From: Hyaloperonospora brassicae
Lineage: Eukaryota > Oomycota > Peronosporomycetes > Peronosporales > Peronosporaceae
Assembly: GCA_947650285.1 (NCBI GenBank)
Contig: CANTFL010000090.1
Location: forward strand, 248,001-312,000
Length of the DNA stretch: 64,000 nt
Reading direction: 5' to 3'
The position numbers and the translations under genes are program-made. The notes below the pieces were generated by a model. It did not search any database. It was not told the DNA's origin and worked only from the letters and a program-made list of their open reading frames with translations. Of the stretch, positions 33,580 to 46,000 are shown piece by piece (within the stretch, counting starts at the first letter, position 1; each line of letters begins with the position of its first letter).

Positions 33580-34600
33580 ATGGGCGCGCTTGATAAGCTG
33601 ACCGCGGCCGCAGGGCCTGAATATATGGATTTACTAGATGCGAAAGGCCACGAAGTGCTAAATGCACGTGTCCAGATCTTCATGCAGTACGAAAAGTACC
33701 TTTCAGGGTAGGTCCAGATCCATGTAGCGTCGGCTATAGTAACACGCTTTGTGGAAGGAACTCACGAAGGAACGAAGCCTTGGCCACTTAAGGTGGACGC
33801 TCAGCAATTTTCCGGGAAGGAGGGCGAAAATCTCACCCTCTGGGTTTGTGAGATTGAGATGACCACGAATCCGGCCTAATCTCACTTGAGCATTAGCGAT
33901 ATACGCTGGATATCTCGAAGCTCGATCAAAGAGCTAGAGAATGGCCTTTAACGTGTAGCACTTCGATTGACTTTGCGTTTCCCACATGAGAATCTCTCAA
34001 ATCAAAACATTTGCGAGCTTCTCGTCTCCCAATCAGGCTTACCGCGTGTGTTCAAGCTTCTTGTCTAACTGTCAGACTAAGAATGAGTTAACGGACTATG
34101 CCTAAGCGTCAAGAACTCTGATAGGTGCTGTGCATTCCTAACCTCCCCTTGAGACGGTCCATGTGACTTTATTTATGAAAGGTATCCGCACTGGCGTGAC
34201 CAGAATTGATGGCTTTCGGGTCCAGCCCTCTACTTTTGAAAAGGCTGTGAGCATCGCTTAAAATGCTGAGCACAACTTTTGTCCGCCAGGCTTGGTTACA
34301 ACGGGTATAACTCAAGCTTTGCGAGGTCAACCTCAATGGGTACCTCGGATTTAGTTAGCCTGAACTAATAGACCTCAGCAACGCTGATGATGAAGGTGAA
34401 ACTGAGCTTCAGGTTGCGGAGAAACAACCTGGAGTGGGACGGTGTTACACGTGCGAAAGCAATAAACACTTGCGTTCCACTTGTTCATTGCACAAGCAGC
34501 GCCATACTCCTGTGAGTCGAGAATTCGCCCCCAACCAGAATTCTGGTATGGCGTGGAGAAACGTCGATACCCAGTATGCGCGGGACGTCCTAGTGGGGTA
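33580..34600 (+). pseudogene. gag relic
   Basis: ATG at 33580. Fragments align to gag (KLTAAAGPEYMDLLDAKG, then FSGKEGENLTLW near 33810-33845). The knuckle CYTCESNKHLRSTC at about 34442-34485 keeps all four CCHC residues, unlike the more intact copy. Multiple stops and frameshifts. Confidence 0.75.
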
Positions 34601-34719
34601 GAGCTAGGCTCTCTTACTTCTTTAAGGGTAGAGTAGAGCAGGTCTTATCCCCAAGAGCTCTGCGCAAGTTAGCGCAGAGAGTAAATACAAGCCTGGTATG
34701 TTAGTCGCCGAGGTGATAG

Positions 34720-35928
34720 TGGTGCAAAGGCGATTGCTTTTCTAAGGGGTAGATCCCAGATCTCCAATGGCTCCTGGAGGACTGAATAATGGAGGCTGTA
34801 CTCTGATTCCGTGCTGTAACGTTTTCTCACCTTGTTTACCCGTCGGTAGGGCGGGTTGCACTTTATAGGTGGACTTGAGTCGATACAGTATTTGACCGTG
34901 ATTGGGATTGGGGCTGTCGCGTGGAAACCTTCACACGACTGCGGGTGTAGTTGTACGGTACTCGATATGCACCACCTTGATCTCTACGAGATCGCTTTGT
35001 CCACAATATGTGATTAATTTGCAAGCCTTCTGATCACTTGAGCCGTCTCGCGATCTTTCACCCTTCGTCTTTACTTGTTTGCTGAGTCCGATCGCAGTTG
35101 AGGTTTTGTTTGAGAGTCCTTGATCCCTGGCCAAACAGTTTGGGGATACCACTTGATGTAAGTATGTAACGTTTCCTTACGTCGCGTGTCCAGTAGTCCA
35201 GCCCGGAGGAAACGTCGACGCGTGTAATTAGAAGCAAAATGAGCTCTGTTCAATGTTAATCAATCAAACCTAAAAAATAACACATCGCTAGGCCCTTATG
35301 TATCACGGAGATACGGTGCCACGTGTCTCCTTTCTCCAGAAGATTTTCTTCTTGTACCTATGTGGCCTACACCACGCGCGCCCTCTCTTGAACCTTGGCG
35401 TGGTTTGCATCCGATTTGTGCGCAGCTGGCTTGAGGACCTGATATCATATTGGGATCGAGATCTCCGGTCGGGATCGCGATCCCAGGGTCATGTACGATT
35501 AATCGCGCGATCTCTGGGCGATCTCATGATCTATAGGTTGTCTCGCGATCTCCGATTAATCATGCAATTGCTGGGTGATCCCGAAATCACCGGTCGATTT
35601 CGTGATGTCTGCTTAATCTCGTAAATTCTTAGTGATCTCGTGATCTATGAGCGATCTTTTGGAACCTGGGATACCTAGCGATATCTGATCGATCTCCCGA
35701 TCTCCGGTGAGATTTGTCTCAGATTGCGTAATCATCCTACAGTAAACCACGTATCCCATCCTTGCCACCAGCGATCTCGCGGTCTGGTACGGTTGAGTAC
35801 GCGATCGTGAGCCATCATTTCAGATCGTATCTACAATCAGCGGTCATATGTGGACTTTACTGACGCTGGTGATCTGTGCGCTCTCAAGCCCAACTCAGCG
35901 GTAATATCTCGTGATTGCTTTGCCAAAC
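34720..35928 (-). mobile_element. ~1.2-kb solo-LTR-like insertion in the relic protease region
   Basis: Protease sequence stops after GCCGAGGTGATAG (34719) and resumes at GACACTTGAAGGCTTTG (35929). The flanking GATAG and GACAC both align to one GAAGA in the intact element, so they are probably a decayed 5-bp duplication. The insert is the inverted relative of 1-918 and extends beyond it. It contains the GATC-type minisatellite at about 35440-35720. No coding region. ORFs at 34931-35152, 35071-35253 and 35298-35624 are by-products. Confidence 0.7.
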
Positions 35929-36290
35929 GACACTTGAAGGCTTTGACAAGCAGAGGCCGATTTTAATCAATTCCGTAGAATTATGTATTAATACTCGATG
36001 TCGTTTCCTCGAGGGAAGTCAGCGATACGCTGAAGCGATCAAAGCTAATGAGGGTGATATCCTCACTTTTCATGTAGCGAATGGTAGTCGCGTCACTGTG
36101 ACAAAATCTCCGCTGAACTTATGCGTGAAGTTTTGGATTATAACATCATTGAACGCTGCGTTGTCCTTAATTTGGAATCGAGATACGATCTTCTCCTAAT
36201 TATGACTTGTCTTGAACGTCATAACCATGGACTGATTGGAGGTCTAAGAACTTAAGCGCAACGCGCAATGTTCCTAGCGAGGATTTTGCA
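35929..36290 (+). pseudogene. Protease relic
   Basis: Continues the protease after the insertion: GSQRYAEAIKANEGDILTF followed by ANGSRVTVTKSPLNL aligns with the intact copy. The active-site region reads LINS, so the catalytic Asp is lost. The later part has frameshifts. Confidence 0.75.
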
Positions 36291-37179
36291 TGTCATAAAT
36301 CTCACCTTTGATATAAAACCATCACAGACTCGAGCCGTAGATAGAGGATATCAATGTTCGGTACATAAATATGTACGGGTTAGTTAACTCCAAGTCAATG
36401 ACATAAATTGTTAGCGTAATAGTTTACCGGGAGTGAAACGCTACGTAATATGTTGTGATACTCGTTGTGATGATTAATCACTGCATGCTAAAGGCATATT
36501 TGATCGAGGGACGAGTAATCTGGAATGTATTCCTCTGATGTGAGTAGGGTGGCAAGTGAAAATCCACCGAGTGAGGGCGACCGCGATGGCACCTCGATAA
36601 ATGTCACTACTGACATTGTTAGTGAAATGCCGAAACATTAAGAGCTAGGCCCACCTATTTCACGCGAAGTGGTATGGTTAAAACCACTGGGTGAAGTGTC
36701 TGAGTTAAATAATGCGTCACCGGATGTCGCATGAGCCTTCGCATAGAGCATGCTACGGTAAGCACCAACCACGAGGACCCGATTGTTCCGACCTCTAAAG
36801 TCTTTAGTTCTCCTTGAAGAGACGACACCAGCTTCAGGTGCGAACTGTAGAGAGAGAACTGTCCAAAACGCCACTTCGTGATAATGGTTAAATACACTTT
36901 ATACATTTGTCAACGGAGTGAATGTCCATGTTGATGGTAACCTCAGTCTTAGGAGTCTTCCATCCTTGTAAACTCGATCGTATCGAGACGGTATGTTTTT
37001 AGGCGAGATTAGACAATCTTTGGAGGCAGCGGGGTTATTCGAGTTAGTGGTCATTCGACATGATGTTGAGTTGAACTGATCCTCGTTATTGAATGAACGA
37101 GTTTTTGAGAACACAAAAGAGGCACGTAGTGCGCGTAGTGTATCCGCATCCTTAAGGATCCTCTAGATTCATTCTATCC
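36291..37179 (+). pseudogene. Protease-RT linker relic
   Basis: Diverged plus-strand match to the linker of the intact element, with landmarks near 36520-36720 and 36770-37160. No open frame of length. ORFs on the minus strand here (36638-36906, 36899-37114) are shadows. Confidence 0.6.
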
Positions 37180-38570
37180 TTTGGTAAAGGAGTTTCAAGA
37201 CGTGGTGTGTCACAACCCACCGTCTGTCTTGCCTCCTGGTAGAGGTGCACGTCATGTGATTGACTTGGTTTGTAAAACGAAATCCTGCGTAACACAGCAA
37301 TGACCTTTACCGAAGGAAGCGTGTGACGTCATTGGCGATTTGTATCGTGCACAGCACGCAGCGGGATTAATACGTGAGAACAAGTCTTCCCATTCCACAA
37401 CAGCATCCCGTGTCAATAAGTCCAATGGAAAGTGGCACATTGTTTATGTTTCCAGAAAGCTTAATGCGGCCGCCACTTCGGCTCAGACACCAGTCCCTAG
37501 AAAATATGTTAACTAGCATTATATGGTGGGATGCACAATGAACAGTGCTCCACTTATTCGATGGTCATAACAAATTGCTCATGCGAGAGAGCAATATTCC
37601 GCTGGCAGCGGTCCGTACTCCGAGCGGTATGCTCTGGGAGTGGCTTGTTATGCTGCAAGGGTAATCAAGTGTCCCGACTACATTCAATCATTTTGCAACG
37701 CAATTGTTCAGACCTCATCGAGGCTATGCATCGTAATTAGATGACCTCTTTGTCTATAGTAGTGCTATGAACTGTTAGTAAGGTAAGATTATTTATATTG
37801 ACCATGTACGAGCGGTTCTCGAATTCTTGCGCACAAATAAGCTGTATGCCTACGCATATAAGTGCATCTTTGGCGCCGAAGAAATCCCATTTTTAGGGCG
37901 CTTCATTAGAAAGCGAGGACTTGGAGTAGATACCGTTATGGGTGAAACCATATTTGATGGGCCGGTCCCGGAGAACCAAAAGGACTTACGTAAGTGGCTC
38001 GGTCTTGCCAATTACTTACACAAGTATAGTGCGAAAAACGCAGATATGGCTCGGCCACTATTCAATCTCGTCAAAAAGGATGTGGAGTAATTCTGGACTA
38101 GTACCGATCATTATGCTTTTCGTGCAGTAAGGGGAGAGTCTCTTTCATGCTCTAATCTTGGCTTTGCCCGATTACGATCGGCTTTTCAGTGTCTTCTATG
38201 ACGCATCTAACTTTGCCAGAGGCAGTGCTCCATTACAACCAGGTGATGCGGAGCGGGTTAGCGTAATTGCGTTCGAGTCTCGGCAGCTCAAGGCTGCTGA
38301 AAAGGACCACCTAGTTCATGTTAAAGATAAAATTGCAATGGAGTATGCTCTAGTCAAATCCAGAGTACATCTGCTAGGATCGAAGCCGTTTGTGATCGAT
38401 CCAGATCATGCGTCATTCCGAATTGCGACCCATTCGCCTCATCGCTATCAATACAAGGCTCGTTGGCTCTCATTCTTTGCCGAATATAACTTTGAGGTGA
38501 CGTATAAGCCGGGAATGCAGAAAGATTTAGCTGATGCGTTGTCGCGGAGACCTGACGATAAGCTTGCTCA
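37180..38570 (+). pseudogene. Reverse transcriptase-RNase H relic
   Basis: The RT part is broken; the YFDD site is now stop-L-D-D (about 37737-37748), but NKLYAYAYKCIFGAEEIPF (37836-37892) and the connection WLGLANYLHKYS are clear. RNase H is open for 216 codons (38158-38808) with FESRQLKAAEKD and LADALSRRPDD. Aligned to 20753-19233 of the intact element. Confidence 0.85.
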
Positions 38571-39044
38571 TGTTACGACGCTGTCGTCGTCAGTAACTGA
38601 CCTAATCCGTACAGCATATACCACAGAGGAACAATTTGTAGCTCTGCTACGTGATATTGGGCGCAAGCGGTTTCAGGGCTCGGAAGTAGATTGGTCGGCA
38701 CGATTACGTGCGAGGCTACATAGATATTCCATCGATCAAGGCCTATTGTGCTACAACACGGATGTTGAAGATACATCTCGTATCGGTGTCCCTCATGATG
38801 AAGATTAAACTTACCGGATCTTGTATGAGGCACGTGATACTGCGTTTCGCGGTCATCTCGGTCGTGAGAAGACCTATGGCTCTGTGAGACAAACGTATTG
38901 GTGACCCAAACTCTACAAATGGCTTAGCACATACGCGCGTACGAATGAAACGTGTCAGTGGGTTTACTTCCCACCGCCTGCGGCGACGCCGCTCGATAGT
39001 CTACCGGTACCTAAAGGGTGTTGGGAGGTCATCAGCATATATAT

Positions 39045-40265
39045 TGTGGTTGGGTGGGGTCTTAAAAATACGTTATGAGCCCCCAAAACAATCACTGTGC
39101 CGCACTACCGACTAAATGGGGGGTACCCCGATGCAGCTTATGGACCTTGACACATCTTGTGTACTTGTCGGATGGAAATTTGTACTCATAGGTAGACTCG
39201 GACGGAGACTGAGATTTGTTAGCCTTGGCACAGGTAGACCTTGGGCCCTGACTGGATATGCTTCACTCGGCGGGTCGGTAGGTGGCCGCTCTATCGGTTT
39301 GGTCGAGAGCTGGCTGAGAAAAGGATTCTTCAGGTAGCTTGTCGCTCCTGGACTTTCTTATAATCACGGGGGTGTTAACCTCATGGCCTTTACCTTGCTA
39401 TTTAACAGCTTATGTTAGGAGGCCGCTTCCGATAGCGGATAATGAGGGGGAGGTTGCTACTCGACGAACACACAGGCCAAATACTTCCTGGGGTCTACTT
39501 GTACCTGATCTCGCCACGCAGCTGTCTTCAGCGGAGGGAGCAAAGTATACCCTTTCCCGGAACAGGCGGGCAGACTGAACAATTTATCGCTCAAAGTACA
39601 ACGACGGCTTGCCACAAGGATCGCAAATCGAATAGTTTTAAAAACAATTATATCCCTTAACTTTTTATGCTCTACTCTTGCCCGGTGCATTGACTCTTCT
39701 CGTGACTGGTCGGGAGTATCCGGACTTTGAGGGACCGGGTCCGTCAACAAGAGACCCTGATCTACCAGTGGGAAGCTTAGGTCTACCGGTTAGGGATTGG
39801 TTCAACCAATGAGAGACCCAAGGCTACCTTTGAGGGTCCGAGTCTACCATTAGGTACTTAGATCTACTGGTAAGGAACGGGTCTATCATTGGAGACCCGG
39901 GTCCACCTACAAAGGAACCTGGTCTACCAGAAAGAGGCCCAGGTCTACCAGTGAGAGGACCAGATCTAACGATGAAGTACCGGGTCTACCAATGAGGGGA
40001 TCCGGGATACTATAAAAATAACCAGGTCTACCGTTGACGAAACGGGTCTATCAGTGAGGGACCGTGGTAGTCTTCTGTCAGTGTCGCTTAACTGGTACCT
40101 TGAAAAAGGTCTTCCCCTTGATTGATTCTGCGGACTCCTCTCTCATGGAGGATCATCCACTTTTGATTCTCCTTCACCTTTGGACCTCCTTCCATGAAGG
40201 TGACCCCTTTTCCCTTTACCATGCCGACCTCTGGGTCTATTTCTCTTCAAAATCAATTCACCACA
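39045..40265. mobile_element. ~1.22-kb solo-LTR-like insertion in the relic integrase
   Basis: Ends TGTGGTTGGG and TTCACCACA form a short LTR-type inverted terminus (TG...CA). Flanking ATAT (39041-39044) and ATTT (40266-40269) both align to ACTT of the intact integrase, consistent with a decayed 4-5 bp duplication. Internal ORFs (39116-39337, 39339-39578, 39457-39750) show no gag-pol motifs. It includes a minisatellite at 39710-40065. Confidence 0.65.
39710..40065. repeat. Minisatellite of GGGTCTACCAGTGAGGGACC-type units
   Basis: About fifteen imperfect ~22-25 bp units with core GGTCTACCA(G/T)TGAG. It lies wholly inside the 1.22-kb insertion. Confidence 0.8.
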
Positions 40266-41009
40266 ATTTCATGTTCGATTTCCGGAAAAATTCGCATAGC
40301 AATACGGGTATTGTGGTCTTTGTTGACCTTTTGATCAAGATGGATCGTTTAGTGACGGTGATGAACTCTATTGATGCTAAAGGTACAGCTACGCTGTTTA
40401 TCGATCGAGTATTTTGATAACGCGGTTTTCCAGTGACAACTGCATCTGTTCAGTACTCTCGCTTCACTGTAAACTTTTGGAAGTCCATCTTCAAGGCGCT
40501 GGGCACCTTCTTAGACATGTCCACAGCGAAACATCCGCAGAACCGATGGTCAAACCGAGCGAACAAACTGCGTTATGGGCGACACCTTACGCAGCGTTTG
40601 CGCTGATACGCCGAAACATTGGAATTCGATGTTCCCTGTCTCTGAGTTTGCGTTGAATATCTCCGTTCACGCTTCTACAGAATTTACTCCGTTCTACGTG
40701 AGCGGTCTCACATGCCCTTGGATTCTGTTAACGATACCACTACGTGGTTAGAAGCTTGGTAGGGGAGAGGTTGACGACCGCCTTAGTGAAATCAGCCCTG
40801 CTACTGTTCACAAGAGGTAAGCGAGGTTCTCGCAACGCGAATAATTGTGTTAAGACGTGTGCGTGACGCACTGACTGATAGCCAAGATAAACAGATAAAT
40901 AAGATGATTCTAACGACAGCGGTTGTATTGAACGTTATGAGTTCGGAGATCAAGTATCGCTAAATGCTAAAAAGCTTCCTAAAATTGTAGTGTCTTCTGT
41001 CTTTAAGCC

Positions 41010-41570
41010 AAAGTTGCGTCCGCGCATCATTAGACCATTCACGGTCGTCACGTAGAAGGGACTTGCAGATAGACTAAACCTTCCGCGCAAGTTGCGCACA
41101 CACCCTGTGTTCTACGTTGAACTACTTTATCCGTATTGTGATGCGTCCCATTTGAACTTGGAGTCGCTTTCGCCGCAACATTTGGACTTTGTACCGGATG
41201 CTGAATACGAGCCAGGATGCCAAGCTGAGCCTTCATCGATTTAAACCTAATTATAACGTCTGGACGCAAGCTTGCGTCGTGTCAAGCGCATTTTGGGTCT
41301 AATAAAGGTATCGCGGAGAAATTTACGTTTAGACGCTGCTTCTCGTGCTTCTCCCTCGTTTCACCAACCGTCACCGACGCTGCTCGATAAGCAAAGGAGC
41401 CACCGGTTCCATGTGGAAAGTCTACTGAAACGACGTCGTCGTCATGGTCAATAACAGTATCTGGTGAAGTGGCGTGATTATTCTGAGTCTGAATACTCAT
41501 GAGAGCATGAGGTGCTCCTTCGGAAGGATTGCCCATACGCCGTGGATGTATTTGAAATTGCGGCAAGGGT
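41010..41570 (+). pseudogene. Integrase C-terminus/chromodomain relic
   Basis: Plus strand carries KLRTHPVFYVELLYPY (about 41089-41135) and, in another frame, HRFHVESLLKRRRRHGQ (41400-41450), followed by YLVKWRDYSESEYS. These match the tail and chromodomain of the intact copy. Stops interrupt both parts. Confidence 0.75.
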
Positions 41571-42363
41571 CATCCTGAGACCAAGTGTACTTCTCATCAA
41601 TATTGGTGTAAGCAGGTAGGTGCTTGGTCACTGCTAAGCCGGAACTCATAGTAGCCGGCATAGCCAAAGCATAGAGGGTGCGAGTTCGCAATTAGCCTCT
41701 GGACTTAAGTTTGGCATAGACATACCGAATCTTTCGCTCAACACAAATGCCCGCCACATCGGCACTTGATCTTAGAGTTATCACGCTGCTGAGGCGTCGA
41801 TCTCGATATAACCGCCGCAGAAACGTATTGTCTTCTTCCTTCTGATATTCGAGTCCGAATAGAAGGATGCAAAAACCCTCAATCGATGGAATTGACGCAA
41901 ACTGTGCTTGCGTGTCAATTTCTCGCCTTCTATTGACTTTAGGCTGTCAAATACGGCTCCAGGTACTACTCGCAATGTGCCTGTTGGCTTTCCACCTCTT
42001 CAAAAGACGTTAGTTCTAGACCGATGACTCATGCGACCAATGAACGGCCACTCGGTCGACGTTTACGTTCTTACACGTTAGGTGGAGTGAACAGATAGCC
42101 ACGGAGAATGTCAAGGGTAACAACAAGCTGCGCGCGGCGCAGAGCGCTTTAATATTGCTAAATGGACGGTTGCTGCTGCTCATAGAGAAGATTTGTGATG
42201 ATGGCATCGCTCGACCGGGTGTTTGATGCTGCATCGAGAAAGCGTCGGCTTCGTCGCGTTCAACGAATAGATGTGGTGCCAATTTACGTCGTGCCTCAGG
42301 CACTAGTGGATCAGAAATTGTCCTTGTACCATCTTGGACGCTGGTATCGCAACCACAACCCAA
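41282..42363 (-). pseudogene. Antisense ORF relic
   Basis: Minus-strand counterpart of the aORF at 16729-18029. Conserved blocks in order: D-T...RTISD near the N-terminus (ORF 42363-42016), then LLF...EEDNTFLRRLY and RSSADVAG (41930-41750), YAKLKSRG followed by a stop, RTRTLYA, HGVWAILP (ORF 41691-41497), then in the shifted frame HGTGGSFAYRAAS (ORF 41566-41282). Differences include many conservative replacements. The frame change near HGVWAILP is in the same place as in the intact copy. Confidence 0.7.
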
Positions 42364-42529
42364 TTCATCCTCTATATCAAGCTAAGAGTACAGAGCATTT
42401 TACTAATTGGGTGGTTTTATCGTTTGTGTGAACCTATGCGTTACCGTTAGGTTCACCGCAAGATCATCGGCCTCATTTTGGAAGGATTCGATTAACGTTC
42501 TGTGCTAACGACAGTCAGATGGGGGAGAG

Positions 42530-43005
42530 TGTAATGGGGTTACGCGTCGATTGGTAATAAATTGTGTATGTGTGGTTTGCAACAGGGATGAGATCCCATC
42601 AAAATGATATTCGAACACCGTATCAGTTGTTGGGGGCTGACGACTGTGATCCACCGAATTACGAGATCTTGTAAGAGGTATAAAGTCGAACATCATTGTC
42701 TCGATTAAGTACATTAGTCTAAGGGGTTCTTTTCAATAAAAACAAACAAAGTTCAGTTCCACCATGATCCCTGTAAGGACCGTGTCCTCCTAATGCGTCT
42801 TAAGATTGTCAAGATCAATTAAACGCCTTGTCAGGTAGCTGCTCTTGAGTTGTCCGTGCTGCAATTCTTTGGATCGTTTGGTTCCTTAGAACCGGGACCG
42901 TAAGATCTTTAAGCTTTTTGCCTGATGAGTTGAGCTCTTTATACTTAGCTGTTTTTTGGGCGTTGAAGGACTTACTTACTTAGAAACTGGGGCATCTTCG
43001 CTACA
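42530..43005 (+). repeat. 3' LTR of the relic gypsy element
   Basis: Starts TGTAATGGGGTTACG after a purine tract GATGGGGGAGAG and ends TTCGCTACA at 43005. It is strongly alike to 32983-33490 over most of its length (for example 42597-42720 against 33085-33210), with a deletion and divergence near the end. Confidence 0.85.
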
Positions 43006-46000
43006 CGCGAGGTCTCATCTGTATCAAAACTATATCAGCTTCAGTGCAAAAGTAAGGATTCTGTATCGAAAAGGTACTCGGTTTGTATTAGTAACACGTC
43101 TCAATTATTCAGCTTAGCTCACTAATCTTCTCGTCCTAACGAAGACGACATTTACGAATTAAACAAATTAATCTCACCTAGTGTGAACGCGTGAAGATGT
43201 AACACTGAATCTTACATGAGCGACTGACGACGTCTAAACAAGGCATAATTGGGTATAGACTACAATAAGAACTACTGTTTTGTTTAATTATATACCTAAA
43301 ATAGAACCGGGATATTTATAAAATCTACGATTTACCCTCAGGTGTAGTAAAGTCTGAAACGGGACCTAACCGACCCCAGTGGCCGAGTGGTTATGCTATG
43401 AAATTGCGACCGGGAGGCACTGAAATAGATACCTTACGTGTGTGGGGAGGTACGGTAACAGACTGCGGGAGATAAAAAATATGTAGACGAGAAACAAAGC
43501 AGTGAGTGGCCGAACTTCCAGCCCGCACCTTACTTGTGCGATAGTTAAGTGGACTGGACTTCTAACTGTCCGAAAATATCCATAGTGTCAGGAGAGTTGT
43601 TGGTCCTTTATAAATTTTAGCAGTGTTTTCGCAGACCCCCCACAGTGATGTAAAGGAATACACGGATTATATTTTGCTGAAACGGGCCCTTGGACACTGA
43701 ATCGACGCTGATTAAAATTCGTGTTACATCATATAGAGCACATATATAGTCCATACCCGTATTACTGATAGTGTACCCAGTTACAATTTAGATAATTGGC
43801 GATTGTTTTGTTATCGCACTCCGGTGCAGCATTAGTTATTGCTAATTTACACTTATTCTGAATGATCAGCACCGAGAAAACGTCCGTATACTCATTTGCA
43901 TATTTTGAAACAGCGTAATCTTCTGTATTCTACGTATACATTAGACCATGTGATACATCTCAAATATGAAAGTGATCAAATAGTGAAGATGGAAACACCG
44001 CATCACATACAATAGCAAAAATAATGAAGGCTAAGGTGGTGCGTAATGCCAACAAAGTGCAAATACTTTCAATAGAGGTGCGCATTGCGTCGTTGAGGAA
44101 AATGGAGGTATTTATCTGATGCCTGAGTAGGGTAATATCTAACTCATTGACGTCAATTTGACCCCTTTTCGACAAATTCAAAGTCTTAATTATGACTACA
44201 TGTGTACTAGGATGTCGAGTACCACCTTGAACACTTCTTGAAAAAGCACAAACATCTAACGACGAGTTGGGGCTATCCAGACTGGCTATTACTTGTGTAT
44301 TTGGCATGAATCCCGTTGACATGGCATCATAGCACAGTAGACATGCATCATTCGACTACTGCATTTACCAGCTGATACTGCAAATTAAATATATCCTTGC
44401 AACAACCTATGCTGATTGTCTTTGTATGATGATATCGGCCAGGAACAGATCTAAATTATAAATTCTCAGGATCGCTTTGAAATTTTGGCGCTAGCGAGAT
44501 TGCCCAATACACTATAATTGATGTTCAGTAGTTAAATATATTTGGCTTTGAATTCGATATCACTCCAGCTGATTTTATTTCAATGCAAAAATGATAAAGG
44601 TGGACACCAACAGCGTCGAATGTAGCGCGAAGGTTACTAAAACCGTCTCGTAAAAATTGAAATAAATTGACGGATAAAAATGTCCAAGCATTTCAATGGG
44701 AGTAACTTGCCATGTAATTTTGATATTCAATGTAAATGATTACACCCTGCTATATAAAACCACTTGACAACATTTTAGTCGTAAAAGGCTAGTTCCAGTG
44801 TTCATACGAATCGGGTTGGAAGTGTTTGATAAATCCTCGACCCCATATATAAAACTTGGTGGAGTGATGTCTAGTATCATGTTTAAACGCGTATCAACGT
44901 ATGGAACGGAATTATTGCATCATTCCCTTTGGATTCGCATATATGTCGACCCATCAATCGCTTTCTTATCGAAATATGCAAATTGCCGCTGAGGGAATGG
45001 GCTCGCGCGTGTGACAAAAAATATGATGATAAATTTACTGTATCGTGAATGGGGGAGGCAGCTGCTATCGCATTACACAGGATATTTGGTCTACATATAT
45101 ATATACACTCGCTCGTGCCGAACAGCATGCGTGGTCCGTTATTATATCTCGTATCGTGCCGCAAAGCATATATTCCAGAAATTACTTTATCTCGAACCAT
45201 AAACAACGATTGGACGAATTAACGGTTGTTTTTTGTCGAAGAATCTTATAGGTAAGTGGCACACAAGCAAAAGTGCTATGCTATCGAAAGCGGCAAATTA
45301 GCCCAATGATTATAATGCGCTGAGATTTTTGCGAATAGACTATACACCTATATCTTCGGGATGCACTAATTGATCCGTATTAATGGAGTAGTTATTATGT
45401 GTATACTTTTAATTTTTTCCACTAGCAAATTGGCATGATCTAATTTACACGGATGGGAGCCGCGTGATCTAATCGTGCCGCGGAATAGAGTAACGACCCG
45501 AAGCATAGAACAGTGCAGTTTCGAAAAAATCATGTAAAGGATGTAGATTTTCTTAAATCAGAGTCATCGGCGAAATAAAGTGTTGTCGCAAAATATGCAC
45601 GTATTCAAGAATCCCCGCATTTCTTACGAGATGAAAACGATATGGAGTCGTGACTGGCGGTACAGAACCCATATCATTCGAGCAGCTATCGATAGCCTCC
45701 ACTAGAACCTATGTCTTCAAACGGATACATACGGGCGTCACAGCTTGCTTGTGATCATTTAATCGTCTTCAGGATCGTCACTATTTATTACTTTGCGCTA
45801 CATACCGAGCTTTATTTCTCATCGATTCGTTCTTTTCGTATTCGCATGCAAACGCCACTGCTCGAGCGTGACTATCGTATGGACGAATATAACATGAAAT
45901 AAATATATATGCACATAAACGGGGCTGTTGCTTGAGCCCAAAACACACGTGTCTGAAAACAGAAAATCATCAAACTACAAATTTTGCTAATTATATTTCA

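Larger units (their letters stand above)
38571..41000 (+). pseudogene. Integrase relic, split by an insertion
   Basis: The first part reaches about 39044 (ARLRARLHRYSIDQGLL, GHLGREKTYGS). The second resumes at about 40266 (SNTGIVVFVDLLIKMD, GTATLFIDRVF) and continues with many lesions to about 41000. At the place of the TAG in the intact element this copy has TCG (Ser), so that stop is private to the other copy. Confidence 0.8.
32983..43005 (+). mobile_element. Decayed Ty3/gypsy relative with two nested insertions
   Basis: Plus-strand relic related to the element at 16087-23745. It has a 5' LTR (32983-33490), gag, protease, linker, RT, RNase H, integrase, chromodomain, antisense ORF relic and 3' LTR (42530-43005). 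Flanking 5-mers are CGCAG and CGCGA, a possible degraded duplication. Coding parts are full of stops and frameshifts. It is interrupted by insertions at about 34720-35928 and 39045-40265. With the insertions removed it is about 7.6 kb, equal to the intact element, so little else has been lost. Confidence 0.85.

Noticed and set aside
43386..43460. tRNA-like start GTGGCCGAGTGGTTATG
   Set aside because: Only an A-box match; no B box (GGTTCGAATCC-like), acceptor pairing or anticodon stem could be drawn.
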